A stretch of DNA of 64,000 nucleotides, from assembly GCA_964036315.1 (NCBI GenBank), contig OZ038508.1, positions 50,627,524 to 50,691,523 on the forward strand, in the 5' to 3' direction. Positions within the stretch are counted from its first letter, which is position 1, and every line of letters starts with the position of its first letter. Shown piece by piece: positions 19,768 through 30,357 of the stretch. The translations under genes were made by a program, and so were the position numbers. The DNA is from Acanthosepion esculentum (lineage: Eukaryota > Mollusca > Cephalopoda > Sepiida > Sepiidae). The notes beneath the pieces are model-generated. The model was not told the DNA's origin. It saw nothing but the letters and a program-made list of their open reading frames with translations, and made no database searches.

Positions 19768-20335
19768 AAGATGGAATATTTGACAATATATGTGGACTTC
19801 CAACAGCGTTTGCGGAACCCACTTTCTCAATTTGTACGTCTTACCTAGGCGGTACAGGTGAAGTCTAACTGTTTCATCGGAAACGTTGAACTGTCTTGAA
19901 AGTTCACCACACGCTAGACTACTGTCCTCTTCAATGGCCGCCTTCAGGACTCCGTCATTCAACACCTGTGGTCGTCCACTGCGTGGCTCATCATGGAGAG
20001 ACAAATCTCCCGACTTTTCGGAACCAACGCCTTGCAGTACGTTCATACACAGCACTATCCCCAAACGCTTGACATATGCGGCGACTTGATGCAACTACTG
20101 ATAAGTCGTAAAGCAAACAGTCCCGAACGAGATCTCTAGGCACTTCCATCCTTCTCACAGCTCTCCGGCTTATAACTGATGGCCGGGCACGGTGCGCGTG
20201 TTTTTTTATAACGCCTGATGTTCCTACCTCCGGCTGTCCGAATTTGAAAACAATTGCTACACGCATTTCGTATATATTTCAACTTCATTCAATGACTAAT
20301 CAAAAAACGGACAGAACGTTTTTGGTTACCTTGTA
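19768..20335 (-). pseudogene. Mariner transposase, N-terminal part with 5' TIR
   Basis: The outer end (20335 inward) reads TACAAGGTAACCAAAAACG, a mariner-type TIR. The ORF follows on the minus strand: an EVGTSGVIKKHAHRARPSVI-like start, RRICQAFGDSAVYERTARRW (first helix-turn-helix), then after one frameshift SGDLSLHDEPRSGRPQVLND and GELSRQFNVSDETVRLHLYR (second helix-turn-helix), then KTYKLRKWVPQTLLEVH, the WVPH-like motif. The catalytic DD34D part is missing, truncated at 19768 where the reverse transcriptase fragment begins. LINE sequence starts immediately on the other side. Confidence 0.88.
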
Positions 20336-21027
20336 TATGCTATCAGCATGTCCTGATGTTATGCGAATTCTTGTCCTCAAGTTTTCAACTGACCTGAAGT
20401 AAAGTGACGACATCGAATCCATAGCTGCATCTACTGCAAGGAAAGGTGGGTCACTATGTCGTGCCAGAAGTTTTTTTCTAGTCAGAGTCCATCTTTCAGA
20501 TTTACTGAATACTGTTACCATATCTTGTCTGGTGCGCTTGCTATTCATCCCGAGGCTCTTGACAAAATCCAAAGAAGGATCTGCAATGTAATCGATCCTG
20601 ATTGGCATCTCATCTTCAGTCACGTTTACGCCGACGTGACGTGGCTTCCCTCTGCCTTTTCTATAAATATTTTCATGGCAACCGCTCTGACGAGCTATTT
20701 TCCCTGCTGCTCCGACTATATGAATTTAATCGTGCCTCTTGATTGGCATCTAAGTCCCCCCTTTTACGGTTGAAATAGCTAAATGCAACCGACTCTTGGT
20801 ACTTCTCGCCGGTGGATCTCCTTTCTGTTTTCTTGCTTCCCTGATAACTACAATCTTCAAAAATTTAAATGCAATATCAATCGCCATCTTCTGTCTTCTT
20901 GAATCCCGTTAGTCTTTTGTCCTTTCCTCAATCTCCCCTATACTCAGTCTTTTCTCTCACTTTCACTCCCTGTAATCCCCTGTGCGCTCGTTGCATTCTC
21001 GCTTTGCTTGGGGTGAAATGATTAAAA

Positions 21028-21030
<3 letters not shown>
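20336..21030 (+). pseudogene. Jockey/CR1-like LINE, C-terminal half of ORF2
   Basis: Across frames: FSTDLK-like, LSPESIF-like, YCYHILSGALAIHPEALDKI, QRRICNVIDPDWHL, then RRDVASLCLFYKYFHGNRSD-like and the 3' coding end with the tail ttgcttggggtgaaatgatt. The tail runs straight into the (TG)n tract at 21023-21070. Confidence 0.8.

Positions 21031-21070
<40 letters not shown>
21022..21070. repeat. (TG)n microsatellite at a LINE tail
   Basis: 48 bp of TG immediately after the LINE tail. Confidence 0.95.
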
Positions 21071-21071
<1 letters not shown>

Positions 21072-21479
21072 AATAATTACCTACGGACAGATAGTTAAAT
21101 AATATTTAACATGCTGGATGTGTGCAAATGTTTTCAGTACTTCAGTCAATTGTAGGTGATTTATGATCACTAGGATATACATCTATGAATATAATGTTAC
21201 AAATACAAGTTCTCAGACCTCTGATCTCCAGTTCTCTGTTTTTACGACTCGGCCTAACACACAGTTCCCATTCCGAGCTGAAGTCGACGCCACCGCGTGT
21301 AGTTTCCAGGGCAGAGCACTAACACTGGAAATACGTTGATCAGTGTCGTCAGAGAAGCTTTAGCTGACAAATAAGACATAGATCACATGACCCCCAGGTA
21401 AAATTGCCTACGCCCAAACCCTGCGGGTGGCATCAGGTCAATTTCTCGCTTTCCATAATTTTCGCTTTATGGCTGAGGT

Positions 21480-21900
21480 CAGGTGGACATTACAGTAGTC
21501 TGAGAGACTTATGAGAAGAAGTGTCGGCTGCCTATTTGAATCATGCTCACGTTCGCGCCTTCGTTCAACTCTTCCACTCTCTCCTACCCTTTCCGTCAGT
21601 TGGACGAATAGTTACTTCCCTCTCGATGTCTTGACAGTCACTTTTCCAGTAATGCGTTCGCATTAATTTTGTAATGAAGTAAAGGGCGCATGCGCCAGTG
21701 ACGGCCATATTGTTGGCTATTAGTTCTCCCTTTTCGCGGCTTGCTGTGACAGATTAATGAAATCGGCAATATTTGCACCTCCGTTTCGCAAGAGCGTCTA
21801 ATTCAGTGCTCTCCACTTCCGGGAGACGGTAATTGACATTCAGGTGATATTGTTTACGCAATTTGTTGAATATACAAGAGGTTACTGCGTGGAATGTGTA
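21480..21900. promoter_or_regulatory. Candidate CpG-bearing promoter-like segment
   Basis: Within otherwise AT-rich DNA this segment holds GCGCATGCGC (21686-21695, an exact NRF1-type palindrome), GGCCATATTG (21703-21712, YY1-like), several CpGs (ctttcgcggcttgc, cttccgggag, an ETS-like CCGGA/TCCGG core) and no TATA box. NRF1, YY1 and ETS sites cluster in TATA-less animal promoters. No coding exon is recognisable downstream on either strand, so this is inference. Confidence 0.3.
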
Positions 21901-22325
21901 AAACTTCAAGGTACATAAATCTAATAGAGTTATAGGAACCCCTCGATTATGTACAGAAAAAAAAAGATTATAGCTCGTGGACTAATATATAATATATAAT
22001 GTTTGCCTACTCATTTCCGCTTACACCCGTCTACCAGGGCGGTTAGCCATTCCCTGGTGCAGAAGCTCTCTCAGGCATATTTGCGTTTGGTCAACACCCA
22101 CAGAGTCCCTATGTGATTTATACAGTAACTATTCTGAGTGGACTTTAGTTACCGTTCCAGGTAGACAGCGCGTAACCTGGCGCGTTCAGCAGCATGATCA
22201 AGTCCCATACTCTCAAACCCTCGGTCACGCTGACTCCTGTGAGGCTAGCACTTCTGTCGACGGCTTCGAACAGTTCCAACCTAACCAATTTTACTCACAA
22301 GGCTCGGGTCAGTTGGTGGTATGGT
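21901..22325. other. No recognised feature
   Basis: Unique-looking DNA, one 93 aa frame (22194-22475) overlaps the SINE below and has no domain. Confidence 0.4.
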
Positions 22326-22329
22326 TTTT

Positions 22330-22470
22330 CAGGTACTTTTCAAAAGTACCGCACGCCGGGATCAAAAAGTGGCCACGCTGAGAAATTGACTATAGTGAGA
22401 TACGAACCTGTGTTCCATAGTCAGAAATCGAACGTTTTAACCACTCTGCCACATGCACGCATGCTGATAG
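22330..22470 (-). mobile_element. tRNA-derived SINE with an adjacent perfect palindrome
   Basis: Minus strand: A box TGGCAGAGTGGTTAAAACG (about 22454-22436), B box GGTTCGTATCTC (about 22412-22401), then body. The head resembles a class II tRNA such as Ser or Leu. GGTACTTTT-C-AAAAGTACC, a perfect 19 bp hairpin, sits at 22332-22350. Confidence 0.65.
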
Positions 22471-22544
22471 GCTAACATTAATATAACTCTCAAAAGGATG
22501 CAGCTGTCTGTTAATAGTCATCTAGGTAGTCTAATAAATTGATC

Positions 22545-22660
22545 TTCGATGTACCGTTTCCCTTCAGGGCGTGGGTGATCATTGCTTTCCATGGTTTCTT
22601 TAGCTCTGAACAAAGTTTGCCTTTTGACTATACCCCACCCTCCATTTTATTGCATGAGCA
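22545..22660 (-). pseudogene. RTE-like LINE end
   Basis: The minus strand encodes a QTLFRAKETMESNDHPRPE-like relic of the LLRATKDRKLWRAMIAxVLK tail; tttgttcagagctaaagaaa also matches 24960-24980. Confidence 0.55.
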
Positions 22661-22779
22661 GTTCAATTCTTATTGGGTCTTTTACTCTTTTTTTTACTTA
22701 TTTAAAGAGAAAGGAGACTTTTTGTTTTAAATAAGAAAGGATTTCGTATTTATAAACCTAAAATGCTTCCATCACCATT

Positions 22780-23150
22780 ATTATTATTATTCACCCCAAG
22801 CAAGGCAGTAGTTCCACTAAGATGCAAGGGGTTACTCAGTGTTAGAGAATATGAGAAAGAAACACTATTATGGTGCGAAAACAATAAAATAACAAGAATT
22901 AAAACAAAAGTAGATAACGATTGACATTGCATTTAAATTTTTGAAGACCAAAGTTGACCAGCAAGCAAGAAACCGGAAGAAAGTGAATAGTGCGAGAAAA
23001 AAAACTATTATCATAGAACTTCCGGTTATATCTAGCCATGTTATCTGTAAAATGATGAGACCTAGCCGCCAATCTAGTACTGTGCTTCAATTCATAAAGT
23101 CTAGGTGCCAAAAAGGAAAGTCTGAAACTGACATTACGTCAGTGAAAACT
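22780..23150 (-). pseudogene. Jockey/CR1-like LINE 3' end
   Basis: Minus frame: LYELKHSTRLAARSHHFTDN, MARYNRKFYDNSFFSRTI, then VNFGLQKFKCNVNRYLLLF, then the tail ccttgcttggggtgaataat. One short deletion removes the RLWNSLP segment (SFFSRTI-HFLPVSCL). Confidence 0.8.
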
Positions 23151-23217
23151 GTGTGCAAAAGGGAAGGTTACTGAATAGAATAATCAAACGGAGGTTGGTA
23201 ATGAACGATAATACTTA

Positions 23218-23300
23218 GGACAAGAGGGTATGACGATAAACTACATCCGCGTTCTGGGTATGACGATAAACTACGTCCAACCAAAAGGCTGTCGATCCGA
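23218..23300 (-). repeat. Repeat D fragment with duplicated end
   Basis: gtatgacgataaactacatc occurs twice in tandem, the inverse of the duplicated end of D at 6390-6450. Confidence 0.6.
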
Positions 23301-23509
23301 TCAATCGGCTGGTCATGTCATGCCCCATCACCTCTAGCCCATCCCAAAACAACTACAACTTACAATTAACTTTCCCTCCTAAACCCTACACTAAATATAC
23401 TAACACCTTACCCCTAAAATGTGATGGGAAACAATGATGTTGCCAGCTATACGTTTTTGAAACAATGATGTCGCCAACTATACGTTTTTGATATATCTAG
23501 TAAATACTG

Positions 23510-23578
23510 GATCTGGCATTAAATAACCCATAGTGGTTGATATGCCATAAAACCCCAAACAAACAAACAAACAAACTT
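23510..23578 (+). mobile_element. SINE 3' domain, isolated, with (CAAA)n tail
   Basis: ctggcattaaataacccata then gtggttgatatgcc and a caaacaaacaaac tail. This is the tail domain of the composite SINE read in its own orientation. Confidence 0.6.
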
Positions 23579-23649
23579 AGGACAAGAACAACACATATCA
23601 ATTATTCCAAGTGAGTCAATAGAATTCCACAATGAATCTTCGACACTAG

Positions 23650-23900
23650 GATATCTACCAACCACCAAACGCAGTCAGATGTAGCACAAGGCCGAATTTA
23701 ATGTGGGGTAACCGGCCCGTAAGCTCGACAAAAAATTCCTCGGAGACCCCATATAAAACGGTGTCGGGTAGATGTTTCCCGAGACGAGACTCTGCTCTTC
23801 GACATAGCCTCGTCTGGGGATCCTCTTTGCTCGGACCGGAGGCAGAGATTTTGACCAGCACAGCTAGAGACGAATCTCCAACTCTAGATCAACATACAGT
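23650..23900. repeat. Dispersed ~240 bp repeat F (copy 1)
   Basis: Shares gcacaaggccgaatttaatg, ggtagatgtttccc, gacgagactctgctcttcga and ggaggcagagattttgacca with 38926-39165. Both copies keep an open minus-strand frame with RRAESRLGK and HIKFGLV(L/P)HLTA in common. That may point to a degraded coding origin or simply to low divergence. Confidence 0.75.
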
Positions 23901-24340
23901 ATCTACTACTGTATTTATGTGAATGGGGACATCCCCATTATCGTCCTTAGGTAAGCTACAACACACATAATGATGTCCTTTATCAAATTCGTTACAGCCC
24001 TTCGTAAGGTTAATGGTAATTGTAATACTAACCGTTTCCTTATAAGGAAACATTTGTCTTTCACTGACCGAGCAGACAGTATTCCTGTTGGTTGAAATTC
24101 ATAAAGTGTTTGTCTTAAAATGATTTTTAAGGAAATGGGTCAATGTTACCGCTCTTTTCAGTATTGATGGAAGCTTTCTTCCAAAACATTTGTTTGAAAT
24201 AATGGGAAACGTTAGTACCTCGATTATGGAATTGTTTTCCATTCGAGTTACATGTTCTATCCATTTTAGTTGTTGCAGCTGTTGATAGACTTCAGGTTTT
24301 GTGGTCTTTGTCTTTTGGTACAGTTCTTTGGTTATATCTG

Positions 24341-24712
24341 TTTATATTTCTGAGATGAGGCATTATGTACACTATTTACATTATTCGGACTATTGTCCTC
24401 ATCTTTGTCGCCACATTTATTACAATATTTCGGCCGATGTTCGCTCCGGCCTTCTTCAGGTGGTTGAAATGTCGAACACATAGACACATGGCACACTGGA
24501 TAAAGGCGTTCATTAGATTCAGTGACAGGACCCAAAGAGTGTGAGTTCATTACCTGTTGAAGGCAGTCGAGAACTTGGAGAGGGGAATTAACAGGAGATA
24601 ACTGACATCCATTAAACATGGCACGTGAAACTAGAACAGTCTACCCCAGTGAGCAAAATAAAGGGCTCAGTTCAACATTCCAACAACCTGAAGAAGGCCG
24701 GAGCGTACATTG
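24341..24712. mobile_element. Head-to-head pair of family B SINEs
   Basis: 24341-24480 is the 3' part on the minus strand. From 24481 the plus strand begins a SINE head (A box TGGCACACTGG at 24491, B box GAGTTCATTACC near 24543) and runs to 24712. cggccttcttcaggtggtt and aacctgaagaaggccgg are thus inverted relative to each other. A similar junction occurs at 62703. Confidence 0.8.
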
Positions 24713-24842
24713 CATTTAAATTTTTGAACATGAACGTTGACTGGGATGCCAGAAGCCGGAAGAGAGTTCCGCTAGCGAGAAGTGCGATAGAAGAAACTGT
24801 TTGCATAGACCTTACGGATACATGTAACCGTGTTGATTAAAA
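24697..24842 (-). pseudogene. Jockey/CR1-like LINE fragment
   Basis: Minus strand: CKVYANSFFYRTSR-like, then NSLPASGIPVNVHVQKFKCN. The end joins the SINE at 24712. Confidence 0.6.
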
Positions 24843-24894
24843 ACAAAAACTCCCAAGGCTGTTTGTTTATAGTCATCAAGCTAGTCTAGCAAAA

Positions 24895-25115
24895 TCCATT
24901 TTCCTCCATGTATCGCTTCCCTTCAGGTCGAGGGCTATCATGTCTTTCCACAACTTCCTATCCTTTTAGCTCTGAACAAAGTTTGTCGTTTGACTATGCC
25001 TCCCACTCCTTACAATTAGCTTTTAATCGTTTCACCGGAAGACAAAATTTATTAAGAGCTGCAAGCGACAGGAAATTGTAGAAAGCCTTGATCGCCCATG
25101 TCCTGAAGTGACAAG
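24895..25115. pseudogene. Two RTE-like LINE ends, opposite strands
   Basis: 24895-25020 on the minus strand reads TLFRAKR then RKLWKDMIALDLKGSDTWR-like. 25050-25115 on the plus strand reads LLRAASDRKL, KALIAHVLK. Both are the ORF C-terminus. Confidence 0.55.
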
Positions 25116-25119
25116 GCAA

Positions 25120-25306
25120 ACAAGAAGAAAAGTGGGAGGAGGGGGAGGAGGGGACGAGGAGTGGGAGGAAGATCAGGAGGAGGAGTGGGAGGGGAGGAGG
25201 ATTGTTGGAGGAGGGGGAGGAGGAGTTGGGGAGGAGGAGGGGAGGAGGAGAAGGGGAGAAGGAAGAGGAGTGGGAGGAGGAGGATCAGCAGCAGCAGCAG
25301 CAGCTC
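25120..25306. repeat. G-rich (GGA)n tract and (CAG)6
   Basis: About 165 bp of gga/gag/ggg blocks, with many runs of three or more G, able to form G-quadruplexes. It is followed by cagcagcagcagcagcag at 25288-25305. Confidence 0.9.
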
Positions 25307-25854
25307 TTCTTAAAATTCCAGAAAGTATCAAAAAGAAAAAAGAACTACTTCCGTATACCCAGAAAAATTTTAAAAGTCTAATGACTCTTCTCCAGACTAC
25401 AGAAGAAATCTTAAACAATAAGAATTATTTCGTTAGCTCCTCAAATTCATGGTATGATAATGATTTTCAGAAATTTAGATGTATCGGAGAAAATAATTTC
25501 AATAGTTCCAACAATTCTTTTTATGATAATGCCTCTTCCAAAGATTACAGAAGGCATCGCTACACAATAAGTCTTCAAAAAGGAGTTTTACAGACTAACG
25601 CCATGCGGCAAGCAATCTATCGACGTGGCCATTGGCGCCTCACGATTGACTCATCTGAAAATTCCAGAAGCCTTATTTCCAATTTTCTAACACTAAATTA
25701 TTTTCTTTTGTCAACGATGCTAAATTTGAAATATCCATCGCAAATGACATTTTCAACGTTATGGAAGGCTTTTCTTGTTTCGATTGATTCGGACTCACTC
25801 CTGTTCAATTTGACATTGCTATCTTGGTTCGAAAATTCGCTGAACGCTGGATAA
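25307..25854 (+). CDS. Unassigned open frame (probably not a gene)
   Basis: The open frame that enters from the G-rich tract continues for about 180 codons to 25854. The non-repetitive part includes LLKIPESIKKKKELLPYTQK, NFKSLMTLLQTTEEIL and GHWRLTIDSSENSRSLISNF. I recognise no domain, no signal peptide and no good start codon inside it; the only upstream ATG lies in front of the GGA repeat. 25381-25440 is also present inverted at 26919-26978. I lean towards a chance frame in repeat DNA. Confidence 0.15.
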
Positions 25855-26978
25855 ATAATTAAAGAATGGCAGTTGGAACGCGCTTCGAGGTGGACAGGTG
25901 TCGTAGACGGAAAAAGGAAACCAAGCTGATCTCACAATGTTCATATGAGAACAAAATGGAAATAATTTTGCTATTAAATAACGTCGCTTACATCCTGTAG
26001 AAGGAAGAAAATAGAACTGAATTGGAAAAGAAATAATAATTAGAGTAATGCAAAAACGAAACGAAATGAAACCAAAAATTAAAAATTGCTACAATAACGG
26101 CGAAGTAGAAGCAAATGAAAAAAAATAAGTGTACAATTGAGAAAGAGATGAAAGAATACGGAAGAAAAAGGAAAGAAAAAAGATAGAATAGAAAAGAAAA
26201 AATGCAATATGAAAGAACAATACTACAATCGATGAAGAAGGAAATGAAAAATTAATAAAGAAATAACTGAAAGAGAAAAGAAGCATTAAATGCAACAATC
26301 AATAGAAAGAGACAAAAATAACAAAAAAGAAGTGAAATTAGAAGAGTTTTTAAATGAGAAAAAAAGAAAAAAGAGGGAGAAGTGGGAAATGTAAAAAAAA
26401 AAGAAATGATTCTTAATTAAATAAAAAGAAAGAAAAAAGTAAACAAGGCTCGATAAAGAAAAAAAGAAAAAAGAAAGAAAGAAAGAAACCATTCTTAATG
26501 GAATAAAAAGAAAGAAAGAATTTTTAATGAAATGAAAAGAAAGAAAAACAAGGCTCGATGAGAAATAAAAAATCAAGAAATAAGGAAAGAAAAAATCATT
26601 CTTAATTGAATAAAAAGAAAAAGAATTGAAATTGGTGGAAATATAGAGAAAGATAAAATGAATGAAAGAAAAAGATGGCAGATAGGGAAAAGGACGGTCT
26701 GCATCTGTATTAACTTTAAACTTAGCTAACCACAAACACTGACCCAAACATACAACAATATTCCTAACACCATAACAACGCATTCTTACTTACCTTTCTT
26801 ACTACATTCACCATAATACCTCCTTGTCACTATGAAAATCCTAACTAGTCGCCATATGTAAAATTTCTTTGGAGACTAGCACCATAGCGAAGAGCTCATC
26901 ACGACGGTTACCATAAATGAGCTAACGAAATGATTCTTATTGTTTAAGATTTCTTCTGTAGTCTGGATAAGAGTCATA
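25381..26978. repeat. 60 bp inverted repeat pair bounding 1.5 kb
   Basis: 25381-25440 (atgactcttctccagactac...) and 26919-26978 are inverse complements with about three differences. The interval holds the open frame above, A-rich DNA and one copy of the 200 bp repeat G. Confidence 0.8.
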
Positions 26979-27905
26979 ATAAGTAAAAGGAAAGAGAGAA
27001 TACTTAATGAAATAAAAAGAAAGAAAACGAAGATCGAAAAAGAAAGAACATTGGGGTAGAAAGAAAGAATGAGAGGGCGATAGGAAGTAAATAGAAAGAA
27101 GGGAAAAGAATTCTTAACGAGATAAAAAGAAAAACAGAAAGTATTGAAATAGATGGGAAATATTAAGAAAGAAAGAAAGAAAGAAAGAAAGAATACTTAA
27201 TGAAATAAAAAGAAAGAAAACCATGATCGATAAAGAAAGAAAAAATACAGATATGAAGTAAGAAATCATTCTTAATAAATATCAAAAGAAACGAAGTATC
27301 GAAATACATGGGAAATATAGAGAAAGACAGAATAAATGAAAGACAAATATAGGAAGTATTAAGAAAGAAAGAAAGAAAGAAAGAAAGGATGTAGTAAATA
27401 GAAAGAAAAAAAGAATTGTTAATGACGTAAAATTAAAGACAGAAAGTATTGAAATAGATGAGTAATATTACGAAAGAAAGAAAGAACACTTAATGAAATA
27501 AAAAGAAAGAAAACGAAGATCGAGAAAGAAAGAAAGAAAGAAAGAAAGAAAAATGGATAGACTAGAAAAACAATTTAATAATCTAGAAAAAATAGATGAA
27601 ATTATTAAAAATATAAGAACTGAAATAAGAAATAAAAATTAATTGCTACAATCGAGAAAGAGAGAAATGAAACAGTAAAAAAAAATAAAACAAACATCTA
27701 AAAAGAAACAATTGAAATAAAAAGCAACAATAAATTCGACAATAACGAAAAAGAAACAGAACAATAAATAAAAAAGAAAAGAAAAAAGAAGTTATATAAG
27801 AAATATGTTTAACAATACACAAGAAAGAAACTCGAATAAGAATGAATAATTACTAAATCGATAAAAAGAAAGAAAGAACTGAAATAGAAAAGAAACCATA
27901 ATCTT
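25985..27905. repeat. Purine-rich (GAAA)n domain
   Basis: Plus-strand A/G-rich DNA with (GAAA)n blocks (27170-27195, 27361-27390, 27527-27552). The phrase cttaatgaaataaaaagaaa recurs near 27005, 27192 and 27487, showing tandem spread of a longer unit. Long complementary-strand Phe/Ser/Leu frames are artefacts. Repeat G (26691-26893) is embedded. Confidence 0.9.
26691..26920 (-). repeat. Repeat G (copy 1) with LINE flank
   Basis: ggacggtctgcatctgtatt, cacaaacactgacccaaaca and ctttcttactacattcacca match 29582-29800 (inverted) and 32888-33085. 26894-26920 is LINE sequence; the joint to repeat G is at the same LINE position as in 29567-29582. Confidence 0.8.
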
Positions 27906-28053
27906 TTTTTTTTCCTAAATCGAGAATCGATCATGACCCAACCAAACACAGCTAGGAGCGTTGCGCAGGTTGTGATGGTTTGCGTTGAGCGAAAGCAACA
28001 CTCTCTTTCCTACTCCTACAATCCGTGGGCACACAAGTGTGTGCTCCCCGGAA

Positions 28054-28725
28054 TCGATCCTCCAAGTCTATAAATCGACCATTCGCCCTTGCATGGAGTA
28101 TTGCTGCCATATATGGTCTGGGGCCCCTGCTGGTTGCCTCAGGGTTCTTGATAAGATCCAGAGACGGATATGCAATGTGATTGGCCCTGATCTGTCATCT
28201 CGTCTGCAGTCGCTCTCTCACAGACGCGATGTTGCATCGCTCTGCCTTTTCTACAAGTACTTTCACGGTAATTGCTCCGAGGAGTTGCTTTCGCTTGTCC
28301 CTAGGCCTCGTGAATTTAAACGTCCTACGAGGCTGGCATCCCATTCCCACCCCTTCACCGTTGAAACTGTTAGATGTAGACGTCTCTTCTACTCCAATAG
28401 CTTCATGTCTCGCACATCCCGCCTATGGAACTCCCTTCCCTATTACTGTTTCCCTGACAAATACAATCTCCAACGGTTTAAGTGTAGCGTCAATCGTCAT
28501 CTCCAGTTGTCTCGATCTATCCACTTCCCTTCCCCACATCCTTTCATCCCTATCTGCTTTCGCTCCAAATCTTCTGTAACCCCCTTGCCTTGATCGACCC
28601 TCCGTCTTTCTCTTTCTCCACATCCTCTCCTTTACCACTCCTATCTGCTCTTCCTCCATCCCTTCTGTAACCCCATGCGTGATAGTGGCCTCCAGCCTTG
28701 CTTGGGGTGATACGCTTAAAAATAA
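28054..28725 (+). pseudogene. Jockey/CR1-like LINE ORF2 C-terminus, best-preserved copy
   Basis: An uninterrupted frame of about 180 codons to the stop at 28592: YKSTIRPCMEYCCHIWSGAP, then LDKIQRRICNVIG, RRDVASLCLFYKYFHGNCSE, FKRPTRLASHSHPFTVETVR, SFMSRTSRLWNSLPYYCFPD and YNLQRFKCSVNRHL. This is the part after the reverse transcriptase thumb. The 3' UTR ends with cttgcttggggtgatacgct and TAAAAA-type repeats. The copy is 5' truncated at about 28054, as LINE insertions commonly are. The open frame indicates a young insertion. The subfamily is shared with 60183-60525. Confidence 0.88.
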
Positions 28726-28884
28726 AAAATCTGCAGAGAGAAATCAGGCAGCAGATAATGCCAGATAATACCAGGCAGTACTACATTCAGGTCCCTCCCC
28801 TCCGGATTTTCCAGGCTAGTCAAAATCCAGAGTTTTCCATCTAGGCCGGTTGGCACCCAAGGCTATAGAATCCACTCTGTCCTG

Positions 28885-29012
28885 CTGGTGGTGGTGGGGA
28901 GGGTATTAGCGCCTATGTGAATGTAACGAACTCGACAGGAATTCGAACTCGGCTTTCCGATTCCGAAATCCGAGACGCAATCCATTACTCCAACGTACCC
29001 ACATAATTAATA
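28885..29012 (-). mobile_element. tRNA-derived SINE fragment
   Basis: Minus strand: A box TGGAGTAATGG (near 28998), B box GAGTTCGAATTCC (near 28953), body to 28890. Same family as 51587-51741. Confidence 0.7.
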
Positions 29013-29109
29013 AGAGGTGAAAGAATTAAAAAGGGACTAACGTAAGTAAAATAAGATTTTTTACAAATACGGAAGAATAATTGATAGTAATTCAAAATAA
29101 AGAAATGAA

Positions 29110-30190
29110 ACGATAAAGTCAAAATGGCATCCGATGTCCAAAACTACCTTCAGTCCGTTGTTAACAGGGGCAAAGAATGGCTTGTTAACTGTAACACCTC
29201 CAAAATAAAACTGATATATATATTAATTATCTCAGCCTCTCATCACGTTCTCAACTGACATGAAGTGGAAAGATTATATTGAATCCACTGCTAGGTAAGC
29301 TGCTAAGAAAGTCGGTTCACACTTGCCATGCGAGACAATTTTTTTCTCTCCAGACTCTATCTTACATATCTCTAAGTCTACCATTCGTCGATGCTTAGAA
29401 TATTACCGCCACATATAGACCGGTGTTCCTGAAACTTGAGCTCCTTGATAAAATCCAAAGAAGAATCAGCAATATTATTGGTCTTGATCTGGCGGTTAGG
29501 CATCTGTCACTTTCCTCCTCGTGTCTTTTTCTATAGAAAAAACATTCATGGAAACCGTTGGGATGAGCTCTTCGCTATGGTGCTAGTCCACAAAGAAATT
29601 GTACGTATGGCGACTAGTTAGGATTTTCATAGAGACAATGAGGTATTATGGTGGGTGTAGTAAGAAAGGTAAGTAAAAATGCGTTGTTATGGTGTTAGGA
29701 ATATTGTTGTATGTTTGGGTCAGTGTTTGTGGCTAGCTAAGTTTAAAATGAAGACAGATGAAGACCGTCGTTTTCTCCATCCCCTTTTTAGGCCTTTTGT
29801 AAATGTTACAAATAAATATTGCTCTTCGCTATGGTATCTAGACTTTTTTTTTTTAAATTTGCGAACAGTACTGGACTGGTCTCATCATTTTTCAGTTGAG
29901 TTGGCTAGATGTACCCGTAAGTTTTATGCTAACAGTTTCTTTTCTTGCACTTCTGGCTTGTGGAACTCCACATCGGCTGCATGTTTTCCAGAACTTTAAT
30001 CTTTAAAAAAAATTAAATACAATGTCAATCGCTATGCACTGTCCTCATGATTACCCTTCTTTTGTTCTCGCTCCTTTCGAAAGCAGAAACATTACAATGT
30101 TTCTGCTATCTAATTCTTCCACGCACAATATCCCCTTGAGTCTTAGTGGCTTTACTGCCTTACATGGAATGAATTCGCATAAAAAAAGAA
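29110..30190 (+). pseudogene. Jockey/CR1-like LINE split by a 239 bp insertion
   Basis: Frames read VVNRGKEWLVNCN, STDMKWKDYIESTAR, a SPDSILHISKSTIR-like stretch, SLIKSKEESAILLVLIWRLG (a shifted frame), NGNRWDELFAM, then after the insert DWSHHFSVELARCTRKFYAN and SFFSCTSGLWN, and the 3' tail ttacatggaatgaattcgca. The tail leads directly into the purine-rich tract at 30185. Confidence 0.82.
29582..29820 (+). repeat. Repeat G (copy 2), inserted in a LINE with 15 bp flanking duplication
   Basis: gctcttcgctatggt occurs immediately before (29567-29581) and after (29821-29835). The insert contains ttgtatgtttgggtcagtgt and ends gttacaaataaatatt, a poly-A-signal-like end. The long target duplication suggests retroposition. 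Confidence 0.75.
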
Positions 30191-30357
30191 AAATGAGAAA
30201 GAAGATAATACGAAAGAAAGAAAAAAGAAAGGATGACAGAACAGGAACAGAAAATGAAATAATTCAATAATAAAAAAAAATAGACGAAATTATTTTAAAA
30301 AAAGAGTGAACAGTAGAAAGCAGAAATAAAAAAATAGGAATAATTACTGAAAGTCAG
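30185..30357. repeat. A-rich LINE tail expansion
   Basis: aaaaaaagaaaaatgagaaa-type DNA seeded at the LINE 3' end. Confidence 0.7.

Noticed and set aside
25108..25854. 248 aa ORF beginning in a Gly/Glu-rich segment
   Set aside because: Start lies in a GGA repeat; the remainder has no domain, and part is present as an inverted repeat. Kept only as a very low-confidence entry.
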